Positions 19,784 through 31,017 of a stretch of 64,000 bases of DNA are shown in pieces. Below the pieces are notes generated by a model. It was given only the letters and a program-made list of their open reading frames with translations, did not search any database and was not told the DNA's origin. How positions within the stretch are numbered: the first letter of the stretch is position 1; each line of letters starts with the position of its first letter. The stretch is taken from positions 1 to 64,000 of the forward strand of contig JAIVFJ010000312.1 in NCBI GenBank assembly GCA_025765615.1. Reading direction: 5' to 3'. The position numbers and the translations under genes were made by a program. The stretch is from Zopfochytrium polystomum. Lineage: Eukaryota; Chytridiomycota; Chytridiomycetes; Chytridiales; Chytridiaceae.

Positions 19784-22700
19784 TCATGGATTTGTCACAA
19801 CTGAAAAGGGACTCCTAGTTCGCTGTGAAGGCGGTGAGGCATCAAAGTGGACCAGGCTGCTTGAAGATGGCAGGGTGTTCTCCTTATCATCTGGAAAGAG
19901 AGAGAAATCTGCAGCTTTAGCTTTCATCTTGCTGAAGCTCCGAGGAGTTGGGATTGGCATTTCGCATGGGTCTGTGCGAATAGATTTTGTTTGTTTTTTC
20001 TCCTGCCGATGGCTTAAATCTTTTCGGCTGGCAGGATTGTTCCATGAGCTCAAATCTTCCTCTGCAGTCTTATCAATATAGGTTTTTCCTGATGATACTC
20101 TTCCAATAGAAAATCCACGCTTTTCATTGGGTATGTTGACATACTTTTCCACAACCAGAATAGCATTGACTGATGACTTGAGTTCTTCTGCATTTGATTT
20201 ATCATTCCTTCCACATCCGCCAGACCTATCCTTTTCCTGCACATGATTGAAGGTTTGTTCAACTGGGTTTGTTCCAAGGCTGCGAGTATTCAAGACTGGG
20301 AAAGGAACTTCATCCTTTTTCTTTGCATCTTCTGCATCCTGAATATTCTCAGGTAGGCTCAGCAAATTCTTGAGAAGAGCTTTCAAAGCCGCTGCATTCA
20401 TTAGGATGCCCCACACAACTTCACTGTTCAGACCAGAGAAATGTGACTTTGTTGCAGTTAGAGGGGATGATAATTCGCTTCCAAGCTTTGCTTGGAAGTA
20501 TTGCATGACTTCATCACATACTGCCATTCTTTCGCTTTCAGGAAGTCCTCGAGTGTCAAATGCATCATAAAAGCGAGCAATCATGCCTGCAAATTCTGCC
20601 TCCTTGTGATAGCCGAGATCAGTAAGCTGTTTGATGACTGGTTTGCTAAAGGCCAGCCGTCCTTGCTCAACATCCATTGCATCACGATCCCACCACTTTC
20701 TTGGAAGAATTTTTGAGTCTGAATCTGATTCTGTTACTTGTTTCCATGCTTCACTGGGGCTGAGATCTGCAAATTCTTTGAGCTTGAGAAAGTTTCGGAC
20801 CAGTCGTTTGCACTTTAGGTGAGCTGGGTCCTCAAAAAAGGTCAGCAAGTGCTTTCCAGATGGATCATGCCGGTTCTTTGGTGGAATGTGAAGGGCTTTC
20901 CGAATGTCCTGTCCAGGAAAGTGTTTCACTTCAAGGCTCGTCGCCTCCACATCAAGAAAGTCATTCTTCATGTCTTTGAGCAGAAAAAGCTCCTTTGATA
21001 GGTTTGCCCTACTTCCTGACTGCAGAAGTTGCAGTTTAAGTATTTTATAGTCTGTGAGGTGCCATAGACGGTCTCGCAGTGTGCAATCATTGGCAAGCTT
21101 GTTACAAATGTCTTCAAGTCCTTCCATTTGACATAACCCTTCCACAACAGAAGCAAAGCTGGTTCTGCGAAGCTTTTCATACTCCATTCTTTGGCCGACT
21201 GCTGCAGCGTGCTCACTAACTTGAATCCATTTCCTCATCTCTGCAGAGCCACTGTCATTCATTTTCAGACAATCCTTGCCAGACAATATGATTGATGTAA
21301 CGGACTGAAGAGTCTTTTTGTGCTGCTGAATTAAGCCTGCTGCTACTTTCTTGGCGTTCTTCCATATATCTTTCTTGGCTGTTTTGAAGCCATGGAGTGC
21401 TTCTCTCACCTCCTGTTCTGCAAGACCCTCCTGAGTTTTGGCAGAATGGAGATTCCTTGTTGTTTCAAAAAGATTCTGTGCAGGCAGTAGGAGTGTTGGC
21501 TCAATATCAGCAGTTGTTAGGTTTGAGCAGCCTGGATGAATGCTTGCACAGACGCTGAGAAGTGGTCTAATTTCAGCAGTGGGATTTGAGTTGCCACCAG
21601 ACCAAGCACTGGTGCTCAATCTGTTGAAAGTAAGACAGTAGCTGCCACAATCCATTAAGATCTGGTAGTAAAGAGCAGAAAACATGACCTTCTTCCATAC
21701 TTTTTGCAGGTGATCATCATCAATATTGCAGGAAGGCCCATCCAGTTGCCACCCCAAAGAGCTGCATTTTCGAACAAAGTTGTTCTCTTCAATCTCCACA
21801 TGCAGCTGGTGGGTTGGGAAGCTTGAGATATTGTTGTGTCCTTTCGACTGCTCCTGTATCAGCTCCATTTCCATATCATCATCCACTTCCCTTAAGTCTG
21901 CTTGAGTAGAAGGACCCCCCAGCTCTCCTAAATCTGACACAATGTCTTCAGTCACTGCCTTGTTCAAAGCCTCCAGCTTTTTTGCATCAAGCAGTTTGCA
22001 ACGTTGAGAAGATTGCGTTTGCATATCATGGCAGTCTGATTCTCGCTTTCGCTTCAGCGAAGGGTGTTTTAGTATCAAGTCCTTCTCCAGGAATGCAGAA
22101 AGTGACAGATGGGCTTCAGGGCATCTACCCTCAGGAGCCTTTATGTAATCAGACGCCTTCTCAATGATGTGGTCTGCAGCAGCAAGAATGCGTGAAGTTT
22201 TGTCTTTCCCTGAATGAAGCTTTGTATGTTCGGCATATGCTGCATGTGCAAGTCGGGAGACTGCAAGAAATGAGCTTGGGGTTGAATTGTTGTAAGGAAA
22301 GTGAGCAACCTGTGCGGTTGCTCCATCTGTTGTCCAGCTAGTTATTGGAATCCCAAGTTCTGCCATAGATTGAGAGGCATCAAGAAAGTGCTTTCGAGTT
22401 TGATCAATGCTGGAGCTTGAAGTCATATATGTTTTGAAGACAGAAGTCTGAGAATTCTGTGTGTCTGTCACAGTCAAGGCTGTCACATAATGAGCCTGAT
22501 CCACAAGGGCTGCCTCAACTGCACACACAGATTTTGCCATGCCTGAAATAAGCTGTCTCAACAGCAATTTGAATCCTTGGGGAAGGAAATCTGTTGAGTC
22601 ATATTGAATGTGGGCATAACGATGGTCTTCTGGACCAGTCAGGCCAAGCCAAGCTTCCTGGTTTCGGCATTGATTGTAAAGCCAGTAGTATACGCAAAGG

Positions 22701-24401
22701 CCAAGCACTGCTGGGTACTTTTTTTGCATGAGGCCGCCCAATTTGCTCAAGCGGTGGCTGCGAACATTAAGTGTCTTACTTTGACCTGGTGTTGGCTCTG
22801 CATGCTGATTCTGTTGACGTCGACGAGAAACACATCTTTCAATGTTCTGCTTTGTCTTTTCAAAAGCTTGCAACTCATGGTTGTATGCAAGCTGCAATCT
22901 TGTGTGAGCTCTCAGGAGTTCCTTAGACAAATCCAGTGTATACTCAAGAATATCTCTCCAGCCACATGCAAGAAATCCGTCGTCTGGCTTATTGAGGCAA
23001 TTCATTCTTATCAAAGAAGCTCGAAGTGCTCTTCGGAGCGACTGGGAAACAATTAGCACCATTCTTGTCAAAGGCTTTCCAAAAAAACAAACTTACCATC
23101 TCACATGTCTTTGTTTCCTTGAATTTCCTCCATTTATTGGTGTTGCTTGAAACGTCTGCAGCATGAAGAAACTGTCCTCGGTAAAGACTAAAGGACACTG
23201 GGGCTGGTGCACCAATTGTCATATCATCCAGGGCTGCCACAAAGGACACATTTACAGGAACTTCAAGCATCAACCTATGTGCAGAGCCAACAATAAGACC
23301 AGCCCTCTCTACTTGAGCTGTATCAGAAGAGATCCCCATCAACTTAATACGTGCTCGAATTGCCCTTGTTGATGGAATCATGAGATCTCCTTGAAACTGA
23401 GATGGGTGAAATCTTGGGGTGTTGGTTTCATCACTGCAGTCAAGCCCTGCAAATCCAGCACCCTTGAGCGAGTTGAAGAGACTACAACTATTTCTCAATT
23501 TGGAGTAAATGTAGATCCACTTGGCCCATTCCGGTGCTGAAAACAGTGATGCCGCAGCCTTTCCCACCAAGTTGTTGATGGTGTACATCTTAAACTGTGT
23601 GCATACAAAGTTGTACTGGAATCGACCAAGATCCAAATGACCAGATGAAACAGCCTTTGCAGCAAGCAATACAGCATCGTCTTTCTCTTCTGCACGGACT
23701 TTCGGAAGGACTTTAGAGCCGTACAAATCAAGGAGTTTTTGAACAGAGGAGTCTTTCAAGTGCCACTTTGCACACCTGGAGTTCCATGACCTCAATTCAT
23801 CCTTCAAAGACTTGACTTCTTGAGTTCTGATGCGCAAATCTGCCTCCAGTGTCTCCAATGACCTTGAATCTATTCTCACTGGCTTCATGTATGGGACATG
23901 TACAAATGCCATTTCAGCTGCCCACTGGTGCTCATGAACGAATTTGGATAAATTCATAGCTAGTGAAGCGTGTTGCACATCACCAGAGAGTAAGCCCTTC
24001 AAGAAACCGCCACCCAGTTGTCCCAGGAGCAAGGTCCGTATTCCAGAACGAGTTGCAGCCCAAAAGTACTTTTCAAAATCTGTATCAGAGTCATCGGTAA
24101 TCTGGGCAACTATAACATCAGCATGGGCAGTCATTTCTACAGTTATTTGCAGACGAGGGTCCTTGCCCTTGAAAATCGCAGTGAGTCCATTAAGGAGGAA
24201 GTACTGTGAGGTGCCCCAGTTAGGTTGGTTCCGCCTGTATTTTTCATACTCGCTAACATCAATCTCGATTTCTGGAAGGAGATTGACTCCTTCGTGCTGT
24301 ACAGTTGCACCTCCAGGATCTGAGAGATATCCCTTGATGCGAACCCAAACTGCATTCTTCTCATTTCTCAGGAAGAGTCGCGTTTTGCGGTCTTTCCTCA
24401 T
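19784..24401 (-). CDS. Putative transposase, ~1,520 residues, one intron
   Basis: Two long overlapping minus-strand frames join through a 55-nt GT-AG intron (23042-23096; donor GTAAGT, acceptor TTTCCCAG) that links residue 435 in phase to the rest. Features by position: a coiled-coil-like stretch around residues 175-215 (SLETLEADLRIRTQEVKSLK), a segment ending SWTTDGATAQ (~672), a long charged insert of about 490 residues, then FFEDPAHLKCKRLVRN (~1170-1185), KWWDRDAMDVEQGRLAFSK (~1217-1235), and a C-terminal GTNPVEQTFNHVQEKD-x-GGCGRN block, ending in a basic tail. DGA, DPAHLK and NPVEQ-F resemble, in order, the DDE core and end motif of P-element/THAP9-type transposases, which also have an insert in the catalytic fold. 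No N-terminal THAP zinc finger is seen. The assignment is inference, but the TIRs and target duplication make a transposase role likely. Confidence 0.7.
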
Positions 24402-25416
24402 CGCAGCTGGTATGATGATATCTTTGTGGCTGAAATGTGTGTGGCTCAGCCTGCTTCACTTAAAGAAGCGAGGTCCTTTGTTCTATTGTTCTCAGTTGCC
24501 TGTTCCGCTTGTGGGAGAGGTCACAGATGCTCAAAGGTGCAATGATGCGCTGCAGAATCCACCAGAAGAAAATCCCTAGAGCGTGCTGGCCTCCCCAACA
24601 CTGGTTCTGCAAGGTGACAACAGCACTCCCACCTACGGCCGTTCAGCAGCAAGTGTGCGTCAGACCCTAACAGCAACCTGCTCCTTCAGAAGGTAAAAGT
24701 GCGGAGAGAATAAAAATCGAAAGGAAAAGTAGGCATATACCGAATAAGCAGTTGAGTGGCTGATAGTCCTGCTTATTCGTGAGCGTGGGGATAGAACCGA
24801 CACTCAGGGACAACAGGACAGATCTGTGATAGCACAAGCAATCCCAGCTAGCGCAACAAGAGCGCTAACAGACACTGCTGTAAAATATCGACAGTCTCTC
24901 ACTGCGTAACTGAGAGGGGAGGGGTTAGCAGAAAAGCAAAACTTTGGGCAGAGTGAACAGGTGGGATGGTAGGTTTATGAGCAGAGCCGTTCCTTCCTGC
25001 GTAGTGAGGCAACTGACTGAACAGGTGAACAATGAGACCTGAAGATGGCAAATTAGCAACCAGAGAGGATTCTATCTGTGTTATACCAGGGCCCAGAGCA
25101 CAATTTCTGCAGCGTTGCGAAGGCGGTGGTGGTGGTGAGTTCTGACAGAGACGATGGCTTCTGTTGTGGACGATGTGGCTGACGGCAATTAGTACGGCAG
25201 AAATGACGACGATCTTGATGCAGGATGATGATGCTGACAGGATCAACGGCAATGGCTGCGATCGAAGTCAGGCGGCGGGGGTGGGTCGCAGTTTTTGAGA
25301 GCACGCCTTGTCAAATTTCTTGCACGTTTTTTCAATGTTTCATTTTTTTCTCTCCAACAAGCTCTTCTTTTACACTTTTTGCTATGCGTTGCGTTGGGGA
25401 CGCAAAAAGTTGGGGC
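24402..25416. other. 5' non-coding part of the DNA transposon
   Basis: About 1 kb upstream of the transposase gene with no supported frame. It should hold its promoter and transposase binding sites, and contains the perfect hairpin at 24741-24779. Confidence 0.55.
24741..24779. repeat. Perfect 11-bp inverted repeat (hairpin)
   Basis: CGAATAAGCAG (24741-24751) and CTGCTTATTCG (24769-24779) pair perfectly around a 17-nt loop. It lies inside the transposon, about 340 bp upstream of the transposase start. It may be a transposase-binding or regulatory site. It does not fold as a tRNA. Confidence 0.7.
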
Positions 25417-25431
25417 AACTTCCAAGGCCTG

Positions 25432-25440
25432 GTCCACTGC
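25432..25440. repeat. Target-site duplication, right
   Basis: GTCCACTGC, identical to 19577-19585, directly abutting the right terminal inverted repeat. The pre-insertion site would have held a single copy. Confidence 0.85.
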
Positions 25441-25506
25441 CGCGTAATGCCAACAATTCAGATATTGACATACTTTTCGGACCTTCCCACCCACATGTTC
25501 AGCGCC

Positions 25507-25602
25507 ATATATATATATATATATATATGTACATGTATATACATATTTCTATCTCCCTCTGTCTGTCTGTGTGTCTGTCTGCCTGTCCGTCTGTCTGTCT
25601 GC
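25507..25602. repeat. Microsatellites (AT)n and (CTGT)n
   Basis: An AT dinucleotide run near 25507-25528 is followed by a TGTA-type stretch and CTGT/CTGC tetranucleotide repeats to about 25602, just before the start of the next gene. Confidence 0.85.
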
Positions 25603-25618
25603 TATGCAGCTGTATGCG

Positions 25619-27456
25619 ATGGGTATCGCTGGTGATCGGGGTGCGTGGACAAAGGCATCCAGATCGCCCGACACGGATCCGCTCTCAGCTTACATCCCTC
25701 CGTTATCCTCTGCGTCGCACCGCCGTCCCGCATCTAGCACTGTCACCCGCCTGCTCGTCTGGGACAACGTGCACGGCAACGTCGCAGAGCTTCACCTCCC
25801 CGAACAGCCGTCCGACGACCCCGATAACAGCGACCGCGACGGCCACGACGCCGCTGACGGCGCCATGGTTCGCGTGCCGTCGCTGTGCTCTGGGATCTTC
25901 CATGGCGCGCGCTTCATGCCTGATTCACCGTGGTGGGCAGAGTCTGTCGAAGTCGGCGCCGCGAAGACGGCGGTAACCGCTACCTGCCCCGCGACAGCCG
26001 TGGTTCTGAAGTGCGAAACAGCCGGGCTCGACAAATTGCGCATCGCAAAGCTAGCCGGCGGGGGCGCGCTGATCCCGTGGTGGGCTGCATACGGCGGCGG
26101 CGGGCGTGTCGCGTTCAGCGGGTACCGAGTCGAAATAGACGGGGTGGCTGTGTGCCAGGCGACGCACGACGGCAGACAGTTGGATATTGTCGCGACGATC
26201 CCGCACGCCAAGGACGGCTTTGCGATGGATGTCGTTTCCGTCAAAACAGGGCTTGACGGCGGTGTGCTGTTGTTTGAGAGTGGCGTGGTCAGCGAAACGG
26301 CCAGGCTCCGCTGGGTGGCTCTTGGGACCGCTGTGACCAAGGGAGAACCGAAAACTGTAGAAGGCCCAAGCGCTGGATCAGCCTTGGCTGCATCGGAGAA
26401 CCTGCGTAATGATGTGCTGCTTCAGCTACCGGTGGTCCCTTCTTCGTTAAAGGGGTGGTGTGACGACTTCGACTTTATCGGGCCTCCGCACCTCGAGCTG
26501 CCGGACGGCGACTTCGTCTTGTTTGTGTCCCAAGGCATTTACGAGTACGAACGTGGATTCTTCCTTTGTGCAGTGTGGCGCATAAGGTGGGACGGCGGAA
26601 GTGTGCTGGAGACGGCGTGGAGCACTCTGATCGACTTTTACGCGAGCAAGTCGGGGACCGACGTGGATGGCGAATTGTTGGTGATGCTGTCGGAGTTGAC
26701 GGGAGAGGTGGCCGTAGTGGATGCGAGGACGGGGAAGGACCGGCAAGTGTCATGTGTTGTAGATTCTTTCATTGTTTGCCAACAACCAAAAAACGTTATT
26801 TGGACAACAGGTCGACCCCAGATCCCAGCCCTTCCGCCGGAGAAACGCTAACGTTTGAGCAAGCGGACGTCCAGATCCCGAATCTGCGAGACATCTATTC
26901 TGTCAGGAAGCTTCTCTGGCGAACAGTTCCGCGCGCGTGGGCAGCACCCAGTCCGCCAAGAAAGGAGAGGAAGAAGTCCAAGCCTTCCAACGCCGCCGCA
27001 GACGACAGCAGCTGCGGCGACGTCGACGTCAAAGTCGGTGGCGACGGCGACGGCGGCGACGAGCCGGCCATCGAGTGGGTCGCAAGCGGGCTGGACTCGG
27101 GGACGTCGGATCTTGTCAGCATCCTGAGGCTGCGGCGGCCCGTCGACGCGGTCGAGGAGGACGCCGAACGAGACTCTTGGCACCTGACGGTCACGCCTGC
27201 TCGGCGCGTCGCCGAAGTTGGGTACGCCGACGCTATTGCCGCGGTGCTGCCCACACAAAATGGCGACGAGAACGCCGTGCGAGCTCGGGCTTGTCAACTG
27301 CCGGGAGACGCTATCAAGGCGCTTGCCAACATTAGCGGGAAATGGAACGGCGCGCGGTCCATGCCAGTGCTGAGGGTGACAGCCGGGCAGGGCTTTGTGG
27401 CTGTGACCGGCAAAACTCACAAGTTCCTTGTTGTACGATTGTCTGAGCTTACCTAA
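25619..27456 (+). CDS. Unknown protein, probably beta-rich, two exons
   Basis: Reading from ATG 25619 (after the CTGT repeats), exon 1 runs to about 26748 and exon 2 from 26811 to 27456. The junction that keeps the frame uses donor GTCATG, which is weak. Total about 591 residues. The first two thirds show alternating hydrophobic and Gly-rich strands (VVLKCETAGLDKLRIAKLAG, YRVEIDGVAVCQATHDGRQL, DFVLFVSQGIYEYERGFFL, LLVMLSELTGEVAVVDARTG), in the manner of a beta-propeller or jelly-roll protein. The second part has an acidic linker (DDSSCGDVDVKVGGDGDGG) and again strand-like segments. No signal peptide or membrane helix. I recognise no family. A further upstream exon cannot be excluded. Confidence 0.55.
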
Positions 27457-27689
27457 ATGTATGCACTTCAATTAACTGTTGCGAGGAAGAGTACATTATT
27501 GATATTCTTTCATATTGAGTTGTTTGGAATGAATGTGATTCGGGTAGCGTTGATTTCTTCTGGCAACACCCTCTCAACGATCTCCAAAATGTTCAATATA
27601 ATTACACAGAACGATGGAGTCACTGAACGACTTCGATATTATTTTACACTCACGACTGCGCACTGGCCCAAGAGCCCAATCTTTTAATT

Positions 27690-28140
27690 AAGCGCTGCCC
27701 TTCCCACGAACTTCACACTGGTCCCGCCACCACTCGAGCACACGCGGCCATCGTGTTCCGCGTTCTGGACGGCTCGAGCTCGCCCCAGCGCCTTCGCCAC
27801 CAGCGAAGAACATGGAGGTGTCCGTTTGCGCTTGCGCCGCCGACGGCGCGGGGCGTTGACAGGATCCCCGTCCCACGGCGGCCGTGCCACCAGTCGAGGA
27901 CGGCGATCGGCCGAGGCGCTTGGCACGGTCGACGGCTGCTGCTTCGACGGGGAAGGAGGCGGCAGGAGAGGCTATGGCGACGAAAGCCAGGATGTTGACG
28001 TCGTCGAGCGATCGTGGCAGGTCGGTGTCGTCTGGGCTTGCGGAGCGTGCTGTGGCGATAAGGACGGAAGGGAGGCGGGCGATCGCCGCGAGCCGGATTC
28101 GATCAGGTGGTTGGCTGTGAGCATTATGGGTCGATTTCGG
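27690..28140 (-). pseudogene. Truncated WW-repeat gene, copy D
   Basis: On the minus strand from about 28125 the sequence matches the N terminus of copies F and G (DRIRLAAIARLPSVLIATAR, then a loop ending DDVNILAFVAIASPAAS), followed in other frames by VLDWWHGRRG, GGASANGHLHVLRWWRRRW and RVLEWWRDQ. It stops after about three repeats and has at least two frameshifts. It is a 5' fragment of a family member. Confidence 0.7.
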
Positions 28141-28594
28141 GGTCGAAGCCCGATCTGCGGCGAAGTCGCTTAATCGGGCGCTACCTTAAACCCCCTCCGC
28201 AAGCAAGAAAGATAAAAGTTCTCCAATGCCGGGAAACGTGGTGAGCTGTTCTTCAAGAAATTGTCTAAACGACAGATTTTTGCCGAAAATGTCTTGTGTG
28301 GCATGGGTGCGGTCTGCCGGGGGTTTTGAATACCCGCACTCCGCTTGTGCTCGGGCGGAAGCGGACGAGGTTAAACTTCTTCCCCGCGATTTTTTGTCAA
28401 GAAGCACTGAACCAGGTCGGAAATCGCACGTGATGAAAGACTCGAATCCGCCCGTTCGTAATGTCGAACTTTAATCCGTCTGTCGCGAGGTGGACAGAAG
28501 AAGGCTTTTATATAATATTAGCAGAAGTAGAAATTGGCGATGAAGCAAAAGCGCGTTGCCCACCAATTGATTTGAAACCCAGCTGTGGATTGAC
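28141..28594. other. Intergenic stretch upstream of first MFS gene
   Basis: No gene is seen. A TATA-like TTTATATAATA occurs at 28507-28517, about 80 bp before the transporter start codon, a plausible core promoter. Confidence 0.4.
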
Positions 28595-30256
28595 ATGAAT
28601 TCTGGACCTGGCCAAGGTGACAGCCACTCGGCGGTCGACTTCGGTGACGCGGAGATGGCAACGCAGTGCGTTTCTCTGACAATCGAGGAGGGTCAGGAGT
28701 CGAAAGACTCTGTCCAGGTAATGTCAACTGAGCTTCTGCAACCTGCTGCTAATAGCCATTCTGTTAAGGTTGACTGGGACGGCCCCAATGACCCAGAGAA
28801 CCCCAAGAACTGGCCAAAAGGGAGACGCTGGTTGATCACCGTTGTTGCCGCACTCTTCACCCTCACGGGACCGCTGGCCTCCTCGATCATTGCACCTGCA
28901 ATCCCAGCCGTTGCCAGAGGTAACCTAACACTTGCGCAAACCTTGCAGTACTTTTCCAAATCATTCATACCCTCAAACGTGCTTCTGTACTCAGATCTCG
29001 AATTGACGACGGATGTTCAAAGGGAAATGATCATATCATTATTCATCCTCGCCTTTACCTTCGGCCCGCTCGTTTTCGGACCCTTGTCGGAGCTGTACGG
29101 ACATCGCTGGGTGATCATCATCCCGTCAATTGTCAGTCTTGCTTTTACTATCGCGTGTGCGTTCTCTCAGAACCTTGCGGAGCTCCTCCTATTTCGATTT
29201 GCTTCGTCATTTGCGGGGAGCGCTGTCATGGCGGTAAGAAGGCTGCTTGGGCCTCCTCTCTCTCAACTCATGCCATTTTCCAATGGCTAGATTGGGGCAG
29301 GAGTTATCACCGATATGTTCAGTCCAGCTGAGGTTGGCCCTGCCATCAACGTGTTCGGCCTTGGGCCTGTCATCGGTCCAGCCGTCGGCCCAGTCATTGG
29401 TTCTGTCCTAGCTGAATACGAGTCGTGGCGCTGGATCTTCCATTTCCTTTCGCTTGTCTTCGCACTGGTCATCGTAATTGGACTCTTCACGCTCCGCGAG
29501 ACTTATGCACCGGTCTTGCTCGCGGCGAAGGCGGCGCGTCTGGGGAAGCCCATCCCTTCGATCTCAATCGCTGACCGCTTCGCCGAATCAGTCAAGCGCC
29601 CCTTCGTTCTCCTCCTCACCCAACCGATAGTCATCACCGTTAGCCTCTACCTCGCCTTCGTGTACGGCCTCCTCTACCTCGTAATCGCAACTTTCAGCGA
29701 GCTCTGGATCTTTCGATACCACCAGACCCTCAGCATCTCGGGCCTCAACTTCCTCGCCCTCGGGATCGGCCTCGTCTTCGGCAGCATCGGGATCTCTCCC
29801 CTCGTTCAGCGTATCTACTTCACCATGCGCGATCGCAACGGCGGCATCTCTATTCCGGAGCACCGGCTTCTCGCGGCGTTTCCCGTCGCTTTCCTCCTTC
29901 CCGCTTCGATCTTCGTGTACGGCTGGTCGGCGCAGGAGCGCGTCCACTGGCTCGTCCCGGACATTGGCATCATGCTCTTTGGGTTTGCCTTCAACGTCCC
30001 GTTCCTGACGCTAAATATCTACCTGGTTGACGCGTACCGCCGGTACTCGGCCAGCGCGTTTGCAGCGGCGTCGTTTCTGCGGTCGGTGTTTGGATTCGCA
30101 TTCCCGCTGTTTGCGAACGCGATGTATGACAGGCTGGATTATGGGTGGGGTAACTCGGTGCTTGGGTTTGTGGCAGTGGCGGGGATTCCGGCGCCATGGT
30201 TGTTATACCGGTATGGTGCGTATCTGCGGTCAAAAAGCACGTACGCGGCGGGGTAA
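28595..30256 (+). CDS. MFS drug:H+ antiporter (DHA1-like), paralogue 1
   Basis: Plasma-membrane major-facilitator transporter, 509 residues. Exons 28595-28919, 28995-29233 and 29291-30256. After a hydrophilic N terminus comes the fungal DHA1 signature WDGPNDPENPKNW, then twelve predicted membrane helices. Helix 1 has LITVVAALFTLTGPLASSII. Helices 2-4 span EMIISLFILAFTFGPLVFGP, the motif-A equivalent LSELYGHRW, and RFASSFAGSAVMA. A central loop follows RETYAPVLLAAKAARLGK. The C-terminal part has YGWSAQERVHWLVPDIG and YLVDAYRRYSASAFAA. Such proteins export toxic compounds or polyamines in exchange for protons. The 75-nt first intron is in frame, so reading through it would not stop translation. 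Its paralogue at 33268-34966 shares intron positions. Confidence 0.9.
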
Positions 30257-30486
30257 GGAGGTTGTGGAAAAAAAAACAAAGGTGTACGCCTCTTAAAAGT
30301 TTGCACTTGGTCTCCGGTTGTAATGCAAGGCTCTCAATGTTGCTCGTCCGAATTCTCTGTTTTCTGATCGTGAAAAACCACCGCGCACGACAAAGAGCTG
30401 TTGCCAAAAGCACTCTTTCCATTGTGTTGTTTGCGTTTATTTGTCTTGTGCTGCATGAACTTCCACGCCGGTCTGAACCAGCACAA

Positions 30487-31017
30487 TTACTTTCCATAGC
30501 CATGCGCAAACTCGTCAATCTCCTTCTTCAACAGCGCCGTAATTCTCTCAAGAATCTGCGAGTCATCCACAAACTCCCCATCCTCCTTTTTCAGTGGTAG
30601 AATCTTGACGCCCCACTTGATCGCCGTCTTCTTTCCGCCATCGACGGGCACAAACTCGACGAGCGACAGCATGGCGGACCAAGGAATGATCCCGAACGGT
30701 CCCATGTCGAACAACACCGTCGGAACGCGCGACGCCGAAGCTGCCGCGCCGTCGACGTCGTCTTCGGGCGGCAACCCGACAGCCAGAATCGTCTCGTGGG
30801 CGTTCGGCACTGCCAGGAGCCGCTTGAGGCCAACCCTTCCGCGGCCGGTACCTTGGTCGAGGATGGTGTGCTCTCCGACAAAGACCTTTTCGATCCAGGC
30901 GTCGAGGACGACGGCGGGGGTGCCGTCAACTTGTTGGTGGAGTGTGATGGTGTGGTGGTGGAGGAAGTTCGCATAGGCGTCGACGGACTTGGGGTCGTAG
31001 TAGATGGGTGAAGACAT
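30487..31017 (-). CDS. SRPBCC (Bet v1-like) fold protein
   Basis: 176 residues, single exon. The pattern fits the START/polyketide-cyclase-like SRPBCC fold: an N-terminal strand and helices with the segment HHHTITLHQQVDG and VLDAWIEKVFVGEHTILDQG, a central run of strands ending AMLSLVEFVPVDGGKKTAI and KWGVKILPL, and a long C-terminal helix ILERITALLKKEIDEFAH, which in this fold covers a hydrophobic cavity. Small fungal proteins of this kind are of unknown function and may bind lipids or small ligands. No catalytic residues can be named. It is convergent with the first MFS gene (stop codons 230 bp apart). Confidence 0.6.
   Translation of the reverse strand: MSSPIYYDPKSVDAYANFLHHHTITLHQQVDGTPAVVLDAWIEKVFVGEHTILDQGTGRGRVGLKRLLAVPNAHETILAVGLPPEDDVDGAAASASRVPTVLFDMGPFGIIPWSAMLSLVEFVPVDGGKKTAIKWGVKILPLKKEDGEFVDDSQILERITALLKKEIDEFAHGYGK

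Larger units (their letters stand above)
19586..25431 (-). mobile_element. DNA transposon with TIRs and 9-bp target duplication
   Basis: A 5,846-bp element defined by perfect 15-bp terminal inverted repeats (CAGGCCTTGGAAGTT at 19586-19600 and its reverse complement at 25417-25431), flanked directly by identical GTCCACTGC 9-mers (19577-19585 and 25432-25440). Beyond the perfect part both ends share CCCAACGC at slightly different spacing. Its base composition is clearly more AT-rich than the surrounding genes. It carries one spliced gene for a ~1,520-residue protein on the minus strand, a ~1-kb 5' non-coding part and a ~180-bp 3' part. The ends are intact and the reading frame unbroken, so the insertion looks young. 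Superfamily: P-like is my best guess from protein motifs, but a 9-bp duplication is unlike the 8 bp typical of P elements. Confidence 0.88.

Noticed and set aside
24741..24841. tRNA-like appearance (GAGTGGCTGATAG, GATAGAACC) next to the hairpin
   Set aside because: Arms do not pair in cloverleaf order and no acceptor stem closes it on either strand.
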